A stretch of DNA of 64,000 nt from an uncultured Clostridia bacterium. Its GTDB lineage: Bacteria > Bacillota > Clostridia > Christensenellales > UBA1242. The notes beneath the pieces were generated by a model. That model saw only the letters and a list, made by a program, of their open reading frames with translations, searched no databases and was not told the origin of the DNA. Below, one piece after another: positions 60,829 to 64,000 of the stretch. The translations under genes were made by a program, and so were the position numbers. Where the stretch lies: contig CALVMV010000003.1 of the NCBI GenBank assembly GCA_944349375.1, positions 62,001 through 126,000 on the forward strand. Reading direction: 5' to 3'. How positions within the stretch are numbered: position 1 is the first letter of the stretch; every line of letters starts with the position of its first letter.

Positions 60829-60849
60829 ATATAACCTCGCATTTTCATC

Positions 60850-61488
60850 TTAGAGTAGAAAAAGCTTTTTTATAGCTTTTTTTGCAGTTTTTTGTTCTGC
60901 CTCAATCTTGCTAAATCCTTCAGCCGAACTGATAGCATCTTCATCCATATAAAAAGTGGAAATAAAACCATTTTCAGAAGGTTCAGTTTTATATTGAATA
61001 TGACACTTAAAATTGGCTTGTACAAGTTCTTGCAATTTAGATTTGTAGTTGTCATCAACAACACTTGTAAAGTTTTGTAAATCAAAGTTTTTGTAGATAA
61101 AATCTTTTGCTGTTTCAAGTCCTCCATCTAAATATAAGCTAGCAATTATAGCTTCAATAATATCACCTTTAATTGCCTTAGAAATTGGACCTTGATAACT
61201 TTTTCCAAGAGAAACAAAATCGTTTAATTTTAATTTGTCAAAAATTTGGCATAAATAATTTTCAGACACATAATGACTTCGCCAAACGGTTAATTTTCCT
61301 TCTTTTTCCTTGGTGTGAGAGTAAAGATAATCTCCTACTAAAAAGTCTAAAATGCCATCTCCTAAAAACTCTAACCTTTCATAATTAATTTCTGATTTTG
61401 AACTGTGAGTTAAAGCTTGGCTTATCAAAGATTTATCCTTAAAGACATGATTTAAAATTTTATATATTTCTGTTATATCTTTAATCAT
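60850..61488 (-). CDS. rnc: Ribonuclease III
   Basis: 212 residues, slightly shorter than usual. The signature YERLEFLGDGILDFLVGDYL holds the catalytic Glu and Asp; GDIIEAIIASLYLDGG holds the second acidic pair. A double-stranded-RNA-binding domain follows (about 145-212) and ends AEQKTAKKAIKKLFLL. Its start overlaps plsX by eight bases; acpP, often between them, is missing. Confidence 0.95.
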   Translation of the reverse strand: MIKDITEIYKILNHVFKDKSLISQALTHSSKSEINYERLEFLGDGILDFLVGDYLYSHTKEKEGKLTVWRSHYVSENYLCQIFDKLKLNDFVSLGKSYQGPISKAIKGDIIEAIIASLYLDGGLETAKDFIYKNFDLQNFTSVVDDNYKSKLQELVQANFKCHIQYKTEPSENGFISTFYMDEDAISSAEGFSKIEAEQKTAKKAIKKLFLL

Positions 61489-62494
61489 TGTTTTCCGCCT
61501 TTTCTAAAAGAGAGAGCGAATTTTCTATTTTTTCAATTAATTTGTTTTCATGTAATAGCATTGTTTGTTCAATTGAAGATAAGATGTTAAATCTCTTGCA
61601 AGAGCCATGATTTTTTACGACTAATTTTTTGCATCCTAAAAGAGGACTTCCACCGTGTTTTTTAAGAATATCAATTCTATTTTTTAGTTCATTAAAAGTT
61701 TGCTTCATAAACAAGGCTCCAATTTTGCTTAAAGCATGAGATTTAATGCTCTTTTTTAGTAAACTAAGAACCGCTCCAACAGCTCCTTCGGTACCTTTAA
61801 GCAAAGCATTACCAGCAAAGCCATCTGCAACCATAACATCAACTTCGCCACTCATAAAATCTCCGCCTTCACGATTTCCAATGAAATTAATTGGAGCATT
61901 TTTTAATAAAGGAAATGCTTCTTTAACGAGTTCGTTGCCTTTTTCTTCTTCTCTACCATTGTTTAAAAGAGCTACTCTTGGAGAAGGTTTATTGTAAACA
62001 ATAGAATAATATGCACTACCCATCAAAGCGAAATGTAACAAATTTACAGGCTTACAATCAACATTCGCTCCACTATCTATGATAATTACATCGCTATCCA
62101 ATTTGGTAGGCAAAATTGGAGCTAAAGCAGGTCTTGTAATACCTTTGATGCGACCAATTTTCATAATAGCTCCAGCTAAAACAGCCCCTGTGCTACCTGC
62201 ACTCACAAGACCAATAACATCTTCTTGATTTTTTAAAATATCATAAGCTTTAACTAAAGAAGAATCAGTTTTATATCTAATGGCTTCTGTTGGTTTGTCA
62301 TTGTTAGTAATTATTTCTTTGGCATCCACAATAGAAATCCTTTCTTCTCTACCATTTAAGATTTTTTTAATTTCTTCTGTTGCCCCTGTCAATATGATTT
62401 CCAAATCTTTATGTTTATTTATTGCTAGCACACATCCTTCTATTATTTCTAAAGGTGCGTTATCACCACCGAAAGCATCAACGACGATTTTCAT
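61481..62494 (-). CDS. plsX: Phosphate acyltransferase PlsX
   Basis: 337 residues, the usual length, opening with IVVDAFGGDNAP and containing SAGSTGAVLAGA and MVADGFAGNALLKGTEG. Converts acyl-ACP to acyl-phosphate for phospholipid synthesis. First of plsX-rnc-smc-ftsY; no FapR-type gene next to it. Confidence 0.97.
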   Translation of the reverse strand: MKIVVDAFGGDNAPLEIIEGCVLAINKHKDLEIILTGATEEIKKILNGREERISIVDAKEIITNNDKPTEAIRYKTDSSLVKAYDILKNQEDVIGLVSAGSTGAVLAGAIMKIGRIKGITRPALAPILPTKLDSDVIIIDSGANVDCKPVNLLHFALMGSAYYSIVYNKPSPRVALLNNGREEEKGNELVKEAFPLLKNAPINFIGNREGGDFMSGEVDVMVADGFAGNALLKGTEGAVGAVLSLLKKSIKSHALSKIGALFMKQTFNELKNRIDILKKHGGSPLLGCKKLVVKNHGSCKRFNILSSIEQTMLLHENKLIEKIENSLSLLEKAENND

Positions 62495-62541
62495 TTATTT
62501 TCTCCCTTTATACTTTTATTTCATTATTTCAGTTTATATAT

Positions 62542-62569
62542 ATAATATCAAAAGCAGTAAAATAATCAA
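62542..62569 (-). promoter_or_regulatory. plsX promoter
   Basis: TTGATT (62564-62569) and TATTAT (62542-62547) on the minus strand, 16 bases apart. The rest of the gap to rpmF (to 62713) is AT-rich and shows nothing I can name. Confidence 0.5.
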
Positions 62570-62713
62570 AACAATTTGACGAATTTTTTTATAGACAATG
62601 AAGGATTCGATTATTGAATAAATATTGCATAAAATCATATATCTTGTATGTTTTATGTTATGCATAATACAATAAATTGACAAAATTAATAACTGCGAAA
62701 CAATTTACTAAAT

Positions 62714-62741
62714 AAAAAAACTCGCCATAAAACGAGTTTTT
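62714..62741 (-). terminator. rpmF terminator
   Basis: AAAAACTCG (62716-62724) pairs with CGAGTTTTT (62733-62741), followed by T on the minus strand. Confidence 0.85.
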
Positions 62742-62746
62742 GTAAA

Positions 62747-62938
62747 TTATTTTGTTTTTTCTTTTTTTACTATAACAGTTTCACCTTTATAACTTCCACA
62801 CTTTTTGCAAACAGTATGAGGTTTTTTCATCTCATGACATTTTGGACACTCAACAAGTGTTGGTGCAACAGCTTTAAAATTTGCAGAATTTCTTGTGTTT
62901 CTTCTAGCTTTTGAAACCTTACCCTTTGGAACAGCCAT
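62747..62938 (-). CDS. rpmF: 50S ribosomal protein L32
   Basis: 63 residues with MAVPKGKVSKARRNTRNS and a zinc-ribbon CPKCHEMKKPHTVCKKCG, so the Cys-containing (zinc-binding) form. GGAGG precedes the ATG. It lies upstream of plsX, a common arrangement, with its own promoter and terminator. Confidence 0.97.
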   Translation of the reverse strand: MAVPKGKVSKARRNTRNSANFKAVAPTLVECPKCHEMKKPHTVCKKCGSYKGETVIVKKEKTK

Positions 62939-62983
62939 TGTTTTCCTCCTTTACAAATCTTTCTTTTGATATCTTGCTTAACA

Positions 62984-63012
62984 AGTATATAGATTTTTTT
63001 GTCAAATGTCAA
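62984..63012 (-). promoter_or_regulatory. rpmF promoter
   Basis: TTGACA (63007-63012) and TATACT (62984-62989) on the minus strand, 17 bases apart. Confidence 0.8.
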
Positions 63013-63050
63013 GCATTTTATCATTTTTTGTTATTTTATTTTACATAAAA

Positions 63051-64000
63051 TTATTTTTTTATCAATTCTAAAGTATCTCTAGCGATTAAAAGTTCTTCAT
63101 CTGTTGGTATTCTATATACTTTAACTTTTGATTTCTTTGTGCTAATAAGTTCATTAGTTCCTCTAGGTAAAGAACTGTTTTTCTTTACATCAAGGATTAT
63201 TCCATAGTTTTCAAGTCCTTTAAGAGCTTCTTCTCTTAAGTCTTCTTGGTTTTCTCCTACCCCACCAGTGAATACGATTGCATCAACTTTTCCAAGAACA
63301 GCCATATAAGAACCAATGAATTTCTTTGTTCTATATTTTAACATATCCAAAGCAAGTTTTGCTCTTTTATTTCCTTTTACTACAGCATCATTTATTTCTC
63401 TTAAATCGCTAGAAACTCCACTTATTCCCAACATTCCACATTCTTTGTTTAAGTAAGAAACAACTTCGCTTGCACTTTGTCCTTTTTTGTCAGCAAGATA
63501 AGAAACAACTGAAGGGTCTAAGTCACCTGAACGAGTTCCCATTATAAGACCTTCAAGTGGAGTTAAGCCCATTGTTGTATCAATGCTTTTGCCTTTTTCA
63601 ATAGCAGTTATCGAAGAACCATTGCCCATGTGAACAGTTATTAAATTTAAATCTTCCAATTTTTTCTTCATTAAGCGAGCGCATTCATTGGCAACAAATC
63701 TATGGCTTGTTCCATGGAATCCATATTTTCTGATATGATATTTTTCAGCATCTTGGTATTTAATGCCATAGTTATATGCTTTTTCAGGCATAGTAGCATG
63801 GAAAGATGTATCAAAAACCAAAACTTGTGGAACTTTTGGCATTACTTTTAAACAACCATTGATTCCTGCCATGTTTGCGTGAGCATGTAATGGTGATAAA
63901 TCTGTTAATTTTTCAAGATCTTTTAAAACTTTTTTAGTAACTAAAACGCTTTTATCAAAAATCCAACCACCTTGAACTACTCTATGTCCGCAAGCAGAGA
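63051..64000 (-). CDS. ackA: Acetate kinase (5' part beyond the window)
   Basis: About 316 C-terminal residues are visible and the frame stays open to the right edge. Conserved parts are CGHRVVQGG, LSPLHAHAN, FDTSFHATMPEKAY, YGFHGTSHRFV, MGNGSSITAI, MGLTPLEGLIMGTRSGDLDPSV and FTGGVGEN. It interconverts acetyl phosphate and acetate with ATP. A Met at 63872 is internal, not the start: residues before it continue the family sequence. No terminator was clear after the stop. Confidence 0.97.
   Translation of the reverse strand, partial: SACGHRVVQGGWIFDKSVLVTKKVLKDLEKLTDLSPLHAHANMAGINGCLKVMPKVPQVLVFDTSFHATMPEKAYNYGIKYQDAEKYHIRKYGFHGTSHRFVANECARLMKKKLEDLNLITVHMGNGSSITAIEKGKSIDTTMGLTPLEGLIMGTRSGDLDPSVVSYLADKKGQSASEVVSYLNKECGMLGISGVSSDLREINDAVVKGNKRAKLALDMLKYRTKKFIGSYMAVLGKVDAIVFTGGVGENQEDLREEALKGLENYGIILDVKKNSSLPRGTNELISTKKSKVKVYRIPTDEELLIARDTLELIKK

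Noticed and set aside
63051-63872. Acetate kinase starting at the Met at 63872
   Set aside because: Residues encoded upstream up to the window edge continue the conserved acetate kinase sequence (GHRVV and PLHAHAN).
1-64000. tRNA genes, rRNA genes, insertion sequences, attachment sites or a replication origin
   Set aside because: None could be recognised by eye: no tRNA T-loop/acceptor pattern, transposase motifs, terminal inverted repeats or DnaA-box cluster stood out.

Overview
The window is AT-rich DNA whose gene content and order are those of an endospore-forming, low-GC Firmicute, most likely an uncultured Clostridia-type bacterium. Sporulation genes include spoIVB, the full eight-gene spoIIIA operon, an uninterrupted sigK and a ytxC-like gene. 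The thrS T-box leader, the infC leader and the Bacillus/Clostridium-style housekeeping clusters point the same way. Nearly all genes lie on the minus strand. Only five clear plus-strand coding features are seen: an edge fragment, a 269-aa orphan, a lipoprotein and a two-gene cassette. I see no tRNA, rRNA, insertion sequence, prophage or CRISPR array.

Layout from left to right. At 1-5.7 kb lie a membrane-protein fragment, spoIVB, an orphan, yebC, a TrmH-type methyltransferase and infC-rpmI-rplT with an AUU start and a structured leader. At 5.5-14.2 kb one dense run carries spoIIIAA-AH, asp23-like, nusB, xseA, proS and xseB. At 14.3-16.7 kb are an orphan, efp and an endonuclease IV. At 16.8-33.6 kb is the rpsB-tsf-frr-uppS-cdsA-rseP-(polC position)-rimP-nusA-rnpM-ylxQ-infB-rbfA-nrnA-truB superoperon. 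It has two oddities: a 927-residue unknown protein sits where pyrH is usual, and the gene in the polC position ends after the exonuclease domain with no PHP or polymerase part. At 33.8-41.8 kb are secDF, a TIGR04086 protein, yajC behind a 24-residue membrane peptide, T-box thrS and ytxC. At 41.9-45.0 kb is an accessory patch with a lipoprotein, a 44-residue Lys/Ser/Cys peptide and a frameshifted 28-residue-repeat solenoid gene. At 44.5-52.7 kb are a DUF1292 protein, ruvX, a HAD phosphatase, polA, an acyltransferase-fold protein, rarA and an orphan. At 52.8-64 kb are rnpB, a divergent cassette, a diadenylate-cyclase-like protein, sigK, ftsY, smc, rnc, plsX, rpmF and the 3' part of ackA.

Most of the genes serve translation, RNA processing, protein export, envelope lipid synthesis and chromosome maintenance, with mother-cell sporulation functions interleaved. 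Promoters are often easy to read as TTGACA-like and TATAAT-like hexamers 16-18 bases apart. Many terminators are short hairpins that contain the stop codon of the gene they end or serve two convergent genes.

The observations most worth following are: the truncated PolC at its canonical locus; the large unknown protein in the pyrH slot; genes whose -10 box lies six bases before the ATG without a Shine-Dalgarno sequence (leaderless); the repeat protein broken by a one-base deletion; the divergent DisA-type domain beside sigK; loss of the conserved membrane aspartates of SecD and SecF; and two tiny peptides. All functional names come from reading motifs and gene order by eye; no database search was run.
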